NCBI RefSeq assembly: GCF_001729485.1
Contig: NZ_CP017157.1
Location: 6,510,001-6,574,000 of the forward strand
Reading direction: 5' to 3'
DNA from: Streptomyces lydicus
Lineage (GTDB): Bacteria; Actinomycetota; Actinomycetes; Streptomycetales; Streptomycetaceae
Length of the DNA: 64,000 nucleotides
Each line of letters starts with the position of its first letter. Positions within the stretch are counted from its first letter, which is position 1. The translations under genes were made by a program, and so were the position numbers. The notes beneath the pieces were generated by a model, which searched no databases, was not told where the DNA came from, and saw nothing but the letters and a program-made list of their open reading frames with translations. Shown here piece after piece: positions 7,554 to 15,821 of the stretch.

Positions 7554-9182
7554 CTACGCCTGCGGCTCGACCCCCGCCCGCAGCAGCCCGTACGCGTAGG
7601 CGTCGTCCAGGGCCTGCCAGGACGCGGCGATGACGTTCTCCGCGACGCCGACGGTGGACCACTCGCCGCGGCCGTCGCCGGTGGAGACCAGGACCCGGGT
7701 GATCGAGCCGGTGCCCAGGGCGCCCTCCAGGATGCGGACCTTGTAGTCGACCAGTTCCATCGTGGCCAGCTGCGGATAGATCCGCTCCAGGCCCACCCGC
7801 AGCGCCCGGTCCAGGGCGTTGACCGGGCCGTTGCCCTCGGCGGTGGAGACGATCCGCTCGCCCTTCGCCCACAGCTTCACGGTCGCCTCGTTGGCGTGCG
7901 TACCGTCCGGGCGGTCCTCGACGATCGCCCGCCAGGACTCGACGTCGAAGTAGCGCAGCGGCTTGCCCTGCACCTCCTCGCGCAGCAGCAGCTCGAAGGA
8001 GGCGTCCGCGGCCTCGTACGTGTAGCCCGCCAGCTCGCGTTCCTTGACCCGGGCCACCACCCGGCCGACCAGCTCGCGGTCGCCGCCCAGGTCGAAGCCC
8101 AGCTCCTTGCCCTTGAGCTCGATGGAGGCCCGGCCGGCCATGTCGGAGACCAGCATCCGCATGGTGTTGCCGACCAGCGCCGGATCGATGTGCTGGTAGA
8201 GGTCCGGGTCGACCTTGATGGCGGAGGCGTGCAGCCCGGCCTTGTGCGCGAAGGCGGAGACCCCGACGTAGGGCTGGTGGGTGGAGGGGGTGAGGTTGAC
8301 GACCTCGGCGATGGCGTGCGAGATCCGGGTGGTCTCGGCGAGCTTGCCCTCGGGCAGCACCCGCCGCCCGTACTTGAGCTCCAGCGCGGCGGCCACCGGG
8401 AAGAGGTTGGAGTTGCCGACCCGCTCGCCGTAGCCGTTGGCGGTGCACTGGACGTGGGTGGCGCCGGCGTCCACGGCGGCCAGGGTGTTGGCGACCGCGC
8501 AGCCGGTGTCGTCCTGGGCGTGGATGCCCAGCCGGGCACCGGTGTCCGCGAGGACGGTCCGGACGACCGCGGTGATCTGCGCCGGCAGCATCCCGCCGTT
8601 GGTGTCGCAGAGCACCACCACATCCGCACCGGCCTCGCTCGCGGTGCGTACGACCTGCTTGGCGTACCCGGGGTCGAGCGCGTAGCCGTCGAAGAAGTGC
8701 TCACAGTCGAGGAAGACCCGGCGGCCCTGGTCGCGGAGGTACGCGACGGTGTCCCGCACCATCGCGAGGTTCTCCTCCGGCGTGGTGCGCAGCGCCAGCT
8801 CGACGTGCCCCAGGTGGGACTTGGCGACCAGCGTGATCACCGGGGCGCCGGACTCAAGGAGCGCGGCGACCTGGGGGTCGTCCTCCACCCGGACGCCGGC
8901 CTTGCGGGTGGCGCCGAACGCGACCAGCTGGGCGTGCCGGAACTCGATCTCCGCGCGGGCGCGCTGGAAGAACTCGGTGTCCCGCGGGTTGGCGCCGGGC
9001 CAGCCGCCCTCGATGAACCCCACTCCGAAGTCGTCGAGGTGCCGCGCGATGGTCAGCTTGTCGGCGACGGTGAGGTTGATGCCCTCGCGCTGCGCGCCGT
9101 CGCGGAGGGTGGTGTCGAAGACGTGGAAGTCGTCGGACACCGCGCCGGTCGGCGACGGGTGGGCTGTGTGTGCGTCCGTCAT
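7554..9182 (-). CDS. cimA: Citramalate synthase
   Basis: A 542-residue enzyme of the HMGL-like/isopropylmalate synthase superfamily. It condenses pyruvate with acetyl-CoA to citramalate, the threonine-independent entry to isoleucine. The N-terminal TIM barrel shows FDTTLRDGAQREGINLTV near residue 22 and the metal-binding GIHAQDDTGCAVANTL near 220. The C-terminal leucine-dimer regulatory-type domain starts around residue 400. The length and the segment FIEGGWPGANPRD place it with citramalate synthases rather than with 2-isopropylmalate or homocitrate synthase. The ATG has AGGAG upstream. It is preceded by a leader peptide and an intrinsic terminator, which suggests attenuation by amino acid supply. 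Confidence 0.93.
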   Translation of the reverse strand: MTDAHTAHPSPTGAVSDDFHVFDTTLRDGAQREGINLTVADKLTIARHLDDFGVGFIEGGWPGANPRDTEFFQRARAEIEFRHAQLVAFGATRKAGVRVEDDPQVAALLESGAPVITLVAKSHLGHVELALRTTPEENLAMVRDTVAYLRDQGRRVFLDCEHFFDGYALDPGYAKQVVRTASEAGADVVVLCDTNGGMLPAQITAVVRTVLADTGARLGIHAQDDTGCAVANTLAAVDAGATHVQCTANGYGERVGNSNLFPVAAALELKYGRRVLPEGKLAETTRISHAIAEVVNLTPSTHQPYVGVSAFAHKAGLHASAIKVDPDLYQHIDPALVGNTMRMLVSDMAGRASIELKGKELGFDLGGDRELVGRVVARVKERELAGYTYEAADASFELLLREEVQGKPLRYFDVESWRAIVEDRPDGTHANEATVKLWAKGERIVSTAEGNGPVNALDRALRVGLERIYPQLATMELVDYKVRILEGALGTGSITRVLVSTGDGRGEWSTVGVAENVIAASWQALDDAYAYGLLRAGVEPQA

Positions 9183-9288
9183 GCTGGTCTGGCTCCTGTC
9201 GGGGATCTCGGTCTACCGGAATAACCGGTTCCACCGTCCCTCCATGGTCCCTCGCGCTCCGCCTCCGGTGCGGTGTGGTCCGGAAACG

Positions 9289-9314
9289 AAAAAACCCCTC
9301 GCGGGTGCGAGAGG
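9289..9314 (-). terminator. Attenuator terminator in the cimA leader
   Basis: Read on the minus strand, CCTCTCGC (9314-9307), loop ACCC and GCGAGGGG (9302-9295) form an 8-bp stem with one G-U pair. Six T residues follow directly (9294-9289). It lies between the leader peptide and cimA, 107 bases before the start codon, so it would stop transcription before cimA unless an alternative fold forms. A second hairpin, CCGTAC/GTACGG at 9349-9366, lies between it and the leader peptide and could act as a pause structure. Confidence 0.8.
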
Positions 9315-9371
9315 TCTGCGCGCGGGTCTGGGACGACGATGGCCGCGCCGTACTCGGTTCGTACGGGGCGG

Positions 9372-9407
9372 TCACTGCGGACCGGCGCGCCTGCTGCCAA
9401 TAATCAT
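9372..9407 (-). CDS. Putative cimA leader peptide (11 residues)
   Basis: A short frame ATG-ATT-ATT-GGC to TGA encodes MIIGSRRAGPQ. The two consecutive Ile codons are ATT, a form rarely used in this GC-rich genome, where ATC dominates. They lie upstream of an intrinsic terminator and of the first dedicated enzyme for isoleucine. This is the layout of a ribosome-mediated attenuator. There is no strong ribosome-binding site, so translation might be leaderless or weak. This is inference; no expression evidence is available. Confidence 0.55.
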   Translation of the reverse strand: MIIGSRRAGPQ

Positions 9408-9466
9408 GGCGAACGAGAGCACGGTCCGCAGTGTGCCATATCGGACGCACCACGCACCCGGCCGTC

Positions 9467-10876
9467 TCACCATTCGGTCGGACTGTCCACCCCTGCCCAG
9501 CGGCGGAGCGCGGAGGTGGCCCGGGCGCGGTCCCGGGGCGCCAGCTTCCCGATGCGCACGACGTGGCTGGTGTGCGGGGCCAGGTAGACGTGCGCGTCCC
9601 GGCTGCCCCGGCCCGTACGGAAGGGCTCGGCCCGGGCGGGATCCCTCTCGCCGTACACGAACAGCAGCTCGCTGCCGTGGTGTCGCACCCAGCGGTCGAT
9701 GTCGGGCATGGCGTCCGGCCGGAAACGCAGCGGGATGCTGCGCGGCACATAGGTGCGCATCTCCTGGATGCCGGGGTAGCGCAGCAGCCCGGCGAGTTGC
9801 GGGGCGGCCATCGACACCTGGCCGAGCTGGGTGCCCAACTGATAGTAGGAAGCGGTCATGGCGGCCAGGTAGTAGTCGCTGAAGGCCGGGAGCATGGTCT
9901 TCTCGGCGAACCAGGTGAACAGCGCGTCGCCGGGGGCGGCGGGCCCGGGGATCGCGCAGTCGTCCCCCTCTTCCTGCTGCATCCAGAAGAGCAGGGGCAG
10001 CTGCAGCACGGTGAGTTCCAGCGCGCGGTCGGCGCTGCCGACGGTGTGGAAGGTGTAGCCCTGGTCCGCGGACCGGCGTGCGAGCCGGCCCGCCATCTCC
10101 GCGCGCCGGGTCCCGAGCATCGCGCGCTGCACCGCGGTGAGCGCACTCCGGCAGGCGGGCGAGCCGACCCGCTGGAGGAAGCGGTCCACGGCGGTGTCGT
10201 CCCGGTCGTCGGTGTTGTTGGGCGCCGAGTACACGACGGAGCCGGCCACATCGTGCGGGTAGAAGCGCCGGTGGTAGACGGTGGCCATGCCGCCCTTGCT
10301 GCCGCCGGTGGAGATCCAGGCCGCGCGGTAGACCGTCTTGAGGGCCCGGATCAGCCGGTGGTGATCGCTCGCCGCCTGCCAGATGTCGAGTTTCGACCAG
10401 TCGGTGGGGTGAGGGCGGGAGGTGCCGAAGTACCGCTGCTCGACGCTGATCTGGTTGCCGTCCACGATCCCGGTCGGCTCGGCACGGAAGCCGGGGTCCC
10501 GGGTGTTGAGGTCGTAGCCGCCGGTGTAGAGCACCATCGGCCGGGCGGTGGACCGGTGGAGCAGCGACAGCCGCTGCTCGAAGCTGCCCCTGCCGGGGTG
10601 CCGGTGGTCGACGGGCTGGCGGTAGACCAGCGCGAAGGAGCGGTAGCCGGCCGGGGCGGGGTTCTCCTTGACCACCCGCATCCCGGGTACGGCCGCGATC
10701 CGGGCCCGGATGTCGTCGGCGGCCGGGCGGGGCGCGGCCGGGCCCACCGTGCCCGGCGGCGCCGTGGCCGGGTGCGCCCCGCCGGTCCGGGCCGTCGCCG
10801 TGGACGGGGCCGCGACGGCCGAGGCCAGCAGGCCGGTCAGCAGCAGCGGCAGGCACAACTGTCTCGTGATCTTCAT
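9467..10876 (-). CDS. Secreted serine peptidase, PS-10/S37 (tripeptidyl aminopeptidase type)
   Basis: A 469-residue secreted protein with a Sec signal peptide (MKITRQLCLPLLLTGLLASAVAA). It resembles the S28/S37 alpha/beta-hydrolase peptidases of Streptomyces, which remove N-terminal tripeptides or cleave after proline. The nucleophile elbow is STGGSKGGM near residue 195. The acid and histidine of the triad are probably in VYGERDPARAEPF near 410 and APHTSHVV near 435. FVYGERDP and the N-terminal RQPVDHRHPGRGSFEQR are typical of the family. A 107-base gap separates it from the transporter upstream. The choice between the S28 and S37 subfamilies needs a profile search. Confidence 0.85.
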   Translation of the reverse strand: MKITRQLCLPLLLTGLLASAVAAPSTATARTGGAHPATAPPGTVGPAAPRPAADDIRARIAAVPGMRVVKENPAPAGYRSFALVYRQPVDHRHPGRGSFEQRLSLLHRSTARPMVLYTGGYDLNTRDPGFRAEPTGIVDGNQISVEQRYFGTSRPHPTDWSKLDIWQAASDHHRLIRALKTVYRAAWISTGGSKGGMATVYHRRFYPHDVAGSVVYSAPNNTDDRDDTAVDRFLQRVGSPACRSALTAVQRAMLGTRRAEMAGRLARRSADQGYTFHTVGSADRALELTVLQLPLLFWMQQEEGDDCAIPGPAAPGDALFTWFAEKTMLPAFSDYYLAAMTASYYQLGTQLGQVSMAAPQLAGLLRYPGIQEMRTYVPRSIPLRFRPDAMPDIDRWVRHHGSELLFVYGERDPARAEPFRTGRGSRDAHVYLAPHTSHVVRIGKLAPRDRARATSALRRWAGVDSPTEW

Positions 10877-10983
10877 GCCGTTCAGCCAACCAGCCGGCGC
10901 CCCACGTGCCTATCCCGGAACCGGCCCTGCCGCGGGCGCGGAAGGCCGGTTCCGGTCAGGACGGACGCCCCTCAGCCGGCGAC

Positions 10984-12315
10984 TCAGTCGGCGACGGGCT
11001 CCCCCACCCGCGTCCGGCCGGCTCCCGTGCCCTCGCCCTGCCGGCCGACCCGGTGCAGATCGATGGTGCGGGTCTCCCGCATGGTGAGGTAGACGATCAG
11101 CGAGACGGCCGCGCATCCCGCCACGTACCAGTAGTAGCCGGATTCGATGCCGCCCTCCTTGAACCACAGGGCGACGTACTCCGCGGTGCCGCCGAACAGC
11201 GCGTTGGCGATGGCGTACGGCAGGGCGACGCCCAGGGCGCGGATGCCGGTGGGGAACAGCTCGGCCTTCACACAGGCGTTGATCGAGGTGTAGCCGGTGA
11301 CCACGACCAGGGCCAGCAGCGAGAGCCCGAGGGCGGGCCAGAAGCTGCCGGCGTGCTTGAGCAGCGTCATGATCGGCACGGTGAGGAACGTCGAGCCGAC
11401 CGCGAAGGTGATCAGCAGCGGCCGCCGGCCGATCCGGTCGGAGAGCTTCCCGGCGAGCGGCTGGAGGCACATGAACAGGAACAGGGCGCAGAAGCTGACC
11501 AGCGAGGCGGTCGGCTTGGCCATCCCGGCACTGCCCGAGAGGTATTTGGTGAGGTAGGTCGTGTACGTGTAGTACGCGACGGTGCCGCCCATGGTGAGCG
11601 CCATGACCAGGAACGCCTCGCGCTTGTGGGCCAGCAGCGCCTTGAGGGTGCCGCGGGCCGGGTCGGCGTGGGCGCCCTCGTCCTGGGCGTAGACCTCGGT
11701 CTCCAGCATGTTGCGGCGCAGGTAGAAGACGATCGCGGCGCCGAACGCGCCGATGATGAACGGGATCCGCCAGGCCCAGCTGTGCAGCGCGTCCTCGGAC
11801 AGGGAGCGCTGGAGCACGATCTGCAGGCCGAGGCCGACCAGCTGTCCCGCGGTCATCGACACGTACTGGAAGCTGGAGGCGAAGCCGCGCTGCCCGGGCG
11901 CGGACGCCTCGGTGAGGTAGGTGGCGCTGGCCGCGTACTCCCCGCCGACCGAGAGCCCCTGCAGCATCCGGGCGAGGAGCAGTACGGCCACCCCGCCGTA
12001 GCCGGCGACGGCGTACGTGGGGGCGATCGCGATCAGGATCGCCGAGGCGGACATCAACGTGACGGTCAGCGTCAGCGCGGCCTTGCGGCCCCGGCGGTCG
12101 CCGACCCGGCCGAGCACCCAGCCGCCCACCGGTCGCATGAAGAAGCCGACGGCGAAGATCCCCATGGTGTTCATGAGGTTGGCGGTGTCATTCCCCTTCG
12201 GGAAGAACGCATCGGCGAAGTAGACCGCGAAACTGGCGTAGACGAACCAGTCGAACCACTCGACCATGTTGCCGGCCGAGCCGACCCAGATCTTCTTCCA
12301 TTGCTCTCGTCCCAT
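10984..12315 (-). CDS. MFS transporter, MHS (metabolite:H+ symporter) family
   Basis: A 443-residue, 12-helix transporter. It has the MHS-family start GNMVEWFDWFVYASFAVYF, the loop GRVGDRRGRKAAL between helices 2 and 3, RMLQGLSVGGEYAASATYL near residue 120, and the half-repeat KLSDRIGRRPLL near 295. Members of this family import alpha-ketoglutarate, citrate, proline/betaine or related metabolites with protons. The best resemblance is to KgtP-like permeases. It follows the TetR gene of the urease/agmatine deiminase cluster after 80 bases on the same strand, so it may belong to that regulon. The substrate is not proven. Confidence 0.85.
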   Translation of the reverse strand: MGREQWKKIWVGSAGNMVEWFDWFVYASFAVYFADAFFPKGNDTANLMNTMGIFAVGFFMRPVGGWVLGRVGDRRGRKAALTLTVTLMSASAILIAIAPTYAVAGYGGVAVLLLARMLQGLSVGGEYAASATYLTEASAPGQRGFASSFQYVSMTAGQLVGLGLQIVLQRSLSEDALHSWAWRIPFIIGAFGAAIVFYLRRNMLETEVYAQDEGAHADPARGTLKALLAHKREAFLVMALTMGGTVAYYTYTTYLTKYLSGSAGMAKPTASLVSFCALFLFMCLQPLAGKLSDRIGRRPLLITFAVGSTFLTVPIMTLLKHAGSFWPALGLSLLALVVVTGYTSINACVKAELFPTGIRALGVALPYAIANALFGGTAEYVALWFKEGGIESGYYWYVAGCAAVSLIVYLTMRETRTIDLHRVGRQGEGTGAGRTRVGEPVAD

Positions 12316-12395
12316 AGCCGATCACGGTCGCGGACCGGGGGGCCTTCGGCAAGAGCCGCGTCGGCAACGATCGCGCCTACTTGAGTGCGTTGTGG

Positions 12396-13013
12396 TCACG
12401 GACGGGGGACGCTGAGCGACTCGTCCAGGAAGTCGCGTATGTGCGTGCGGACCTGTTCGCGGTCGGTGCCCGGCAGACCGACGACGAGGTGGGTGCCGAA
12501 GCCGTCGAGGAGCGCCCGCAGGCGGGTGGCGAAGCGTTCGGCGTCGACCGGCCGGAACTCGCCCTTCGAGGCACCTTCGACGAGCAGGGCCACCAGGTCG
12601 CGGTGCCAGGCGAGTTCCAGGTCGAGCTGGCGCTCGCGGGTCTCCTCGTCGGCGTTCTGCGAGCGGTTCCACACCTCCAGCCACAGCGTCCAGCGCGGAT
12701 CGCGGTGGCCTTGGGGGAGGTAGAGGTCGACCAGCGCGTCGAGGCGCTCCCGGGCCGGGACGCGGCGGGAGAGGGCGGCCCGGCGCTCGGCGCCGAGCTG
12801 CTCCTCGCTCCACTGGAGGGTCTGCAGCAGCAACTCGTCCTTCGTACCGAAGTAGTAGAGGATGTGGCCGCTGCTCATGCCGACCTCCCGGCCCAGCCCC
12901 GCCATCGTGAGCCGGTCCAGGCCCTCCGCCGCGATGGTGGCCATCGCGGCGGCGAGGACCTGCTCACGGGGCTGGCTGAGCCGGCGCCGGGGACGGCGCA
13001 CGGGACCGGGCAC
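12396..13013 (-). CDS. TetR family transcriptional regulator
   Basis: A 205-residue regulator. The N-terminal helix-turn-helix is clear: REQVLAAAMATIAAEGLDRLTMAGLGREVGMSSGHILYYFGTKDELL. The C-terminal ligand domain is divergent. I chose the GTG at 13013, which has GGAGG five bases upstream. A longer GTG start at 13091 would overlap the agmatine deiminase gene by 44 bases and lacks a good binding site. It follows that gene after 34 bases and is probably co-transcribed with ureAB-ureC. It is the obvious candidate to bind the three palindromes between ureAB and the NCS1 permease. Confidence 0.85.
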   Translation of the reverse strand: MPGPVRRPRRRLSQPREQVLAAAMATIAAEGLDRLTMAGLGREVGMSSGHILYYFGTKDELLLQTLQWSEEQLGAERRAALSRRVPARERLDALVDLYLPQGHRDPRWTLWLEVWNRSQNADEETRERQLDLELAWHRDLVALLVEGASKGEFRPVDAERFATRLRALLDGFGTHLVVGLPGTDREQVRTHIRDFLDESLSVPRP

Positions 13014-13047
13014 GGGGACCTCCGGGTCGCTGGACGGGGCCTGCTGG

Positions 13048-14088
13048 TCAGGCCGACGGCTGCTGCTGGGTGATGCAGTGGATACCGCCACCCGCTGCGA
13101 AGATCGTACGGGCGTCCACGAGGGTCACCGTCCGCCCGGGGAAGAGCCGGCGGAAGAGGGCGGCCGCCTCCTCGTCGCGGGGGTCGTCGAAGGCGCACAG
13201 CACCACGCCATCGTTGCAGAGGTAGTGGTTGATGTAGGAGTAGTCGACCAGCTCTCCGTGCTCCTCGATGACGGTCGGCGCGGGGATCTCGACGACCTCC
13301 AGCTCCCGGCCCCTGGCGTCCGTGGAGGCGCGCAGCAGCTTGACGATCTCGTTGCAGATCGCGTGGTCGGGGTGGTCCGGGTTCGGCTGGGTGTGCACCA
13401 TGACGACGCCGGGTCGGGCGAAGGCGGCGACGATGTCGACGTGGCCGCGGGTGCCGAACTGGCCGTAGTCGGCGGCCAGTCCGCGCGGCAGCCAGATCGC
13501 CTTGGTGGTGCCGAGGTGGGCGTGGATCTCGGCCTCGACCTCTTCCTGGCTGCGGCCGGGGTTGCGGCCCGGGTCGAGCTGCACCGTCTCGGTGAGCAGG
13601 ACGGTGCCCTCGCCGTCGATGTGGATGCCGCCGCCCTCGTTGACCAGCGGGGTGGCGTAGCGGCGGGCGCCGGCCAGCGCCGAGACCTGCTCGGCGATCT
13701 TCTCGTCGTGTTCCCAGCGGGCCCACTCCTGGGCGCCCCAGCCGTTGAACACCCAGTCCGTGGCGGCGAGGTTGCCGTTGCCGTCGGTGAGGAAGGTGGG
13801 GCCGATGTCGCGCATCCAGGCGTCGTTCAGCGGGCGCTCGACGAGGTCGATGTCGTCACCGAGGAGCGCGCGGGCGCCGGTCAGCTGGCCGGGGCCGGCC
13901 ACGACGGTGACCGGCTCGTACCGGCGGACCGCGCGGGCCACGGCGGCCCATGCCGTACGGGCCTCGGCCAGGGTCTCGCCGCCCTCCTCGCCGAACGTGA
14001 AGTTGGGGCCGGGCCAGGCCATCCAGGTGCGCTCGTGCCGGTCCCACTCCGGGGGCATGCGGAAGCCGTCGGCGGCAGGGGTGCTCAT
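13048..14088 (-). CDS. aguA: Agmatine deiminase family protein
   Basis: A 346-residue member of the agmatine deiminase/porphyromonas-type arginine deiminase family. The characterised reaction is agmatine to N-carbamoylputrescine plus ammonia. Visible family residues are MPPEWDRHERTWMAWP at the N-terminus, NDAWMRDIGPTF near residue 95, GTRGHVDIVAAF with the catalytic His-Asp near 215, NEGGGIHIDGEGT, and the nucleophilic Cys in GGGIHCITQQQP near the end. The ATG at 14088 is the usual family start. It lies 44 bases after ureC in what looks like one operon. The neighbours make a role in releasing ammonia from guanidino compounds likely. Other amidines are possible substrates. Confidence 0.88.
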   Translation of the reverse strand: MSTPAADGFRMPPEWDRHERTWMAWPGPNFTFGEEGGETLAEARTAWAAVARAVRRYEPVTVVAGPGQLTGARALLGDDIDLVERPLNDAWMRDIGPTFLTDGNGNLAATDWVFNGWGAQEWARWEHDEKIAEQVSALAGARRYATPLVNEGGGIHIDGEGTVLLTETVQLDPGRNPGRSQEEVEAEIHAHLGTTKAIWLPRGLAADYGQFGTRGHVDIVAAFARPGVVMVHTQPNPDHPDHAICNEIVKLLRASTDARGRELEVVEIPAPTVIEEHGELVDYSYINHYLCNDGVVLCAFDDPRDEEAAALFRRLFPGRTVTLVDARTIFAAGGGIHCITQQQPSA

Positions 14089-14132
14089 GCGGGGGTCCTC
14101 AGGGTCGTGGCCGAAGGGGCGGGCGGGGCGGG

Positions 14133-15821
14133 TCACAGGAAGTAGAGCCGGGACAGCGAGACGGTCTCGGCCGCCTCGGAGCGCATCGGGTCGCCGTCGA
14201 GGGTGACCAGTCCGCTGCGCCCGTCGACCTGGACGTCGCCGATCCGGGAGTTGTGGACGAGGTCGCCGGGGCCGATGCCGCGGGTGCCGCGGACGGCGAC
14301 CCGGCGGCGGCGGGTGGGCAGGTGGTCGCCGCCCTGCGCGACCGCGGCGCCCGCGACGAAGGCGACCGAGATCTCGGCGGGCGTCGCGCCGTGCGCCCCG
14401 AACTGCGGGCCGAGCACCAGCGGTTCGCAGGTGTCGGTGGCGGCGTTGGGGTCGCCGGTGACGCCGTACGCGGGGAAGCCGGACTTCAGCACCAGCTGCG
14501 GCTTGGCGCCGAAGAACTGCGGCTTCCACAGCACGATGTCGGCCATCTTGCCGACCTCGATCGACCCGATCTCGTGCGAGAGGCCGTGGGCGAGGGCCGG
14601 GTTGATGGTGAGCTTGGCGATGTAGCGGAGCACCCGGGCGTTGTCGTCGTGGGCGCCGTCGCCCTCCATCGGGCCCAGCTCGGCCTTCATCTTCCCGGCC
14701 ATCGCGAACGTACGGCGGACGGTCTCGCCGGCCCGGCCCATGCCCTGCGCGTCGGAGGAGGTGATGCCGATCGCCCCGAGGTCGTGCAGCACGTCCTCGG
14801 CGCCCATGGTCCCGGCGCGGATGCGGTCGCGGGCCATCGCGGCGTCACCGGGCAGGTCGGTCTTCAGGTCGTGGACCGAGACGATCATGCCGTAGTGCTC
14901 GGCGACCGCGTCCCGCCCGAAGGGGAGGGTGGGGTTGGTGGACGAGCCGATGACGTTGGGGACGCCGGCCATCTTCAGGACGTTGGGGACGTGCCCGCCG
15001 CCGCAGCCCTCGATGTGGAAGGCGTGGATGGTGCGGCCGTCCAGGACCCGCAGGGTGTCCTCGACCGTGAGGCATTCGTTGAGGCCGTCGCTGTGCAGGG
15101 CGACCTGGACGTCGTGGTCCTCGGCGACCCGCAGCGCGGTGTCCAGGGCGCGGGCGTGTGCGCCCATGTCCTCGTGGACCTTGAAGCCGCAGGCCCCGCC
15201 CTCGGCGAGCGCCTCGATCAGCGGGGCGTCGCCCGAGGACGAACCGCGGCCCAGGAAGCCGATGTTGACCGGCCAGGCGTCGAAGGCACCGAAGGCGTGT
15301 CCCAGCGCCCAGGGCGAGTTGACGCCGACGCCCCAGACCGGGCCGAACTCCTGGCCGATGATCGTGGTGACGCCGGAGGCCAGCGACGCCTCCATGACGC
15401 GCGGCGAGAGCAGATGGACGTGGGTGTCCACGGCGCCGGCGGTGGCGATCATGCCCTCGCCGGAGACGATCGAGGTACCGGTGCCGACGACCACGTCGAC
15501 ACCGTCCAGGGTGTCGGGGTTGCCGGCCCGTCCGATGGCGTGGATACGGCCCTCGCGGATGCCGATGGACACCTTGCGGATGCCCTGGACCGCGTCGATG
15601 ACCAGCACGTTGCTGATCACCACGTCGCAGGTCTCGCGGACCGCGGCGGCCTTCAGCAGCAGCCCGTCGCGGGCGGTCTTGCCGAAGCCGGCCAGGAACT
15701 CGTCACCGGGCTTCTGCGCGTCCGACTCGACCCGGACGACCAGGCCCGAGTCGCCGAGGACCACCCGGTCGCCGGCCCGCGGGCCGTGCACCGCAGCGTA
15801 CTCGTGAGGGTCGATGGTCAT
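14133..15821 (-). CDS. ureC: Divergent urease alpha subunit
   Basis: A 562-residue urease alpha-subunit homologue. All dinickel-centre ligands can be matched: His134 and His136 (DTHVHL), the carbamylated Lys214 (GFKVHED), His243 (ALHSD), His269 (AFHIEG) and Asp357 (SSDAQ). The mobile flap is altered. Where canonical ureases have VCHHL, this protein has SVHDL (315-319), so the flap cysteine is Val316 and the second His is Asp318, while the general-base His317 remains. The conserved block after THIH is also replaced by QEFGPVWGVGVNSPW. The start overlaps the ureAB stop by four bases (ATGA). No ureD, E, F or G genes lie nearby. It may be a urease with altered properties or act on another amide. 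Confidence 0.9.
   Translation of the reverse strand: MTIDPHEYAAVHGPRAGDRVVLGDSGLVVRVESDAQKPGDEFLAGFGKTARDGLLLKAAAVRETCDVVISNVLVIDAVQGIRKVSIGIREGRIHAIGRAGNPDTLDGVDVVVGTGTSIVSGEGMIATAGAVDTHVHLLSPRVMEASLASGVTTIIGQEFGPVWGVGVNSPWALGHAFGAFDAWPVNIGFLGRGSSSGDAPLIEALAEGGACGFKVHEDMGAHARALDTALRVAEDHDVQVALHSDGLNECLTVEDTLRVLDGRTIHAFHIEGCGGGHVPNVLKMAGVPNVIGSSTNPTLPFGRDAVAEHYGMIVSVHDLKTDLPGDAAMARDRIRAGTMGAEDVLHDLGAIGITSSDAQGMGRAGETVRRTFAMAGKMKAELGPMEGDGAHDDNARVLRYIAKLTINPALAHGLSHEIGSIEVGKMADIVLWKPQFFGAKPQLVLKSGFPAYGVTGDPNAATDTCEPLVLGPQFGAHGATPAEISVAFVAGAAVAQGGDHLPTRRRRVAVRGTRGIGPGDLVHNSRIGDVQVDGRSGLVTLDGDPMRSEAAETVSLSRLYFL

Noticed and set aside
14089..14529. Longer start for agmatine deiminase extending into ureC
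   Set aside because: The extra residues are Arg/Pro-rich antiframe sequence inside ureC. The ATG at 14088 matches the family N-terminus.
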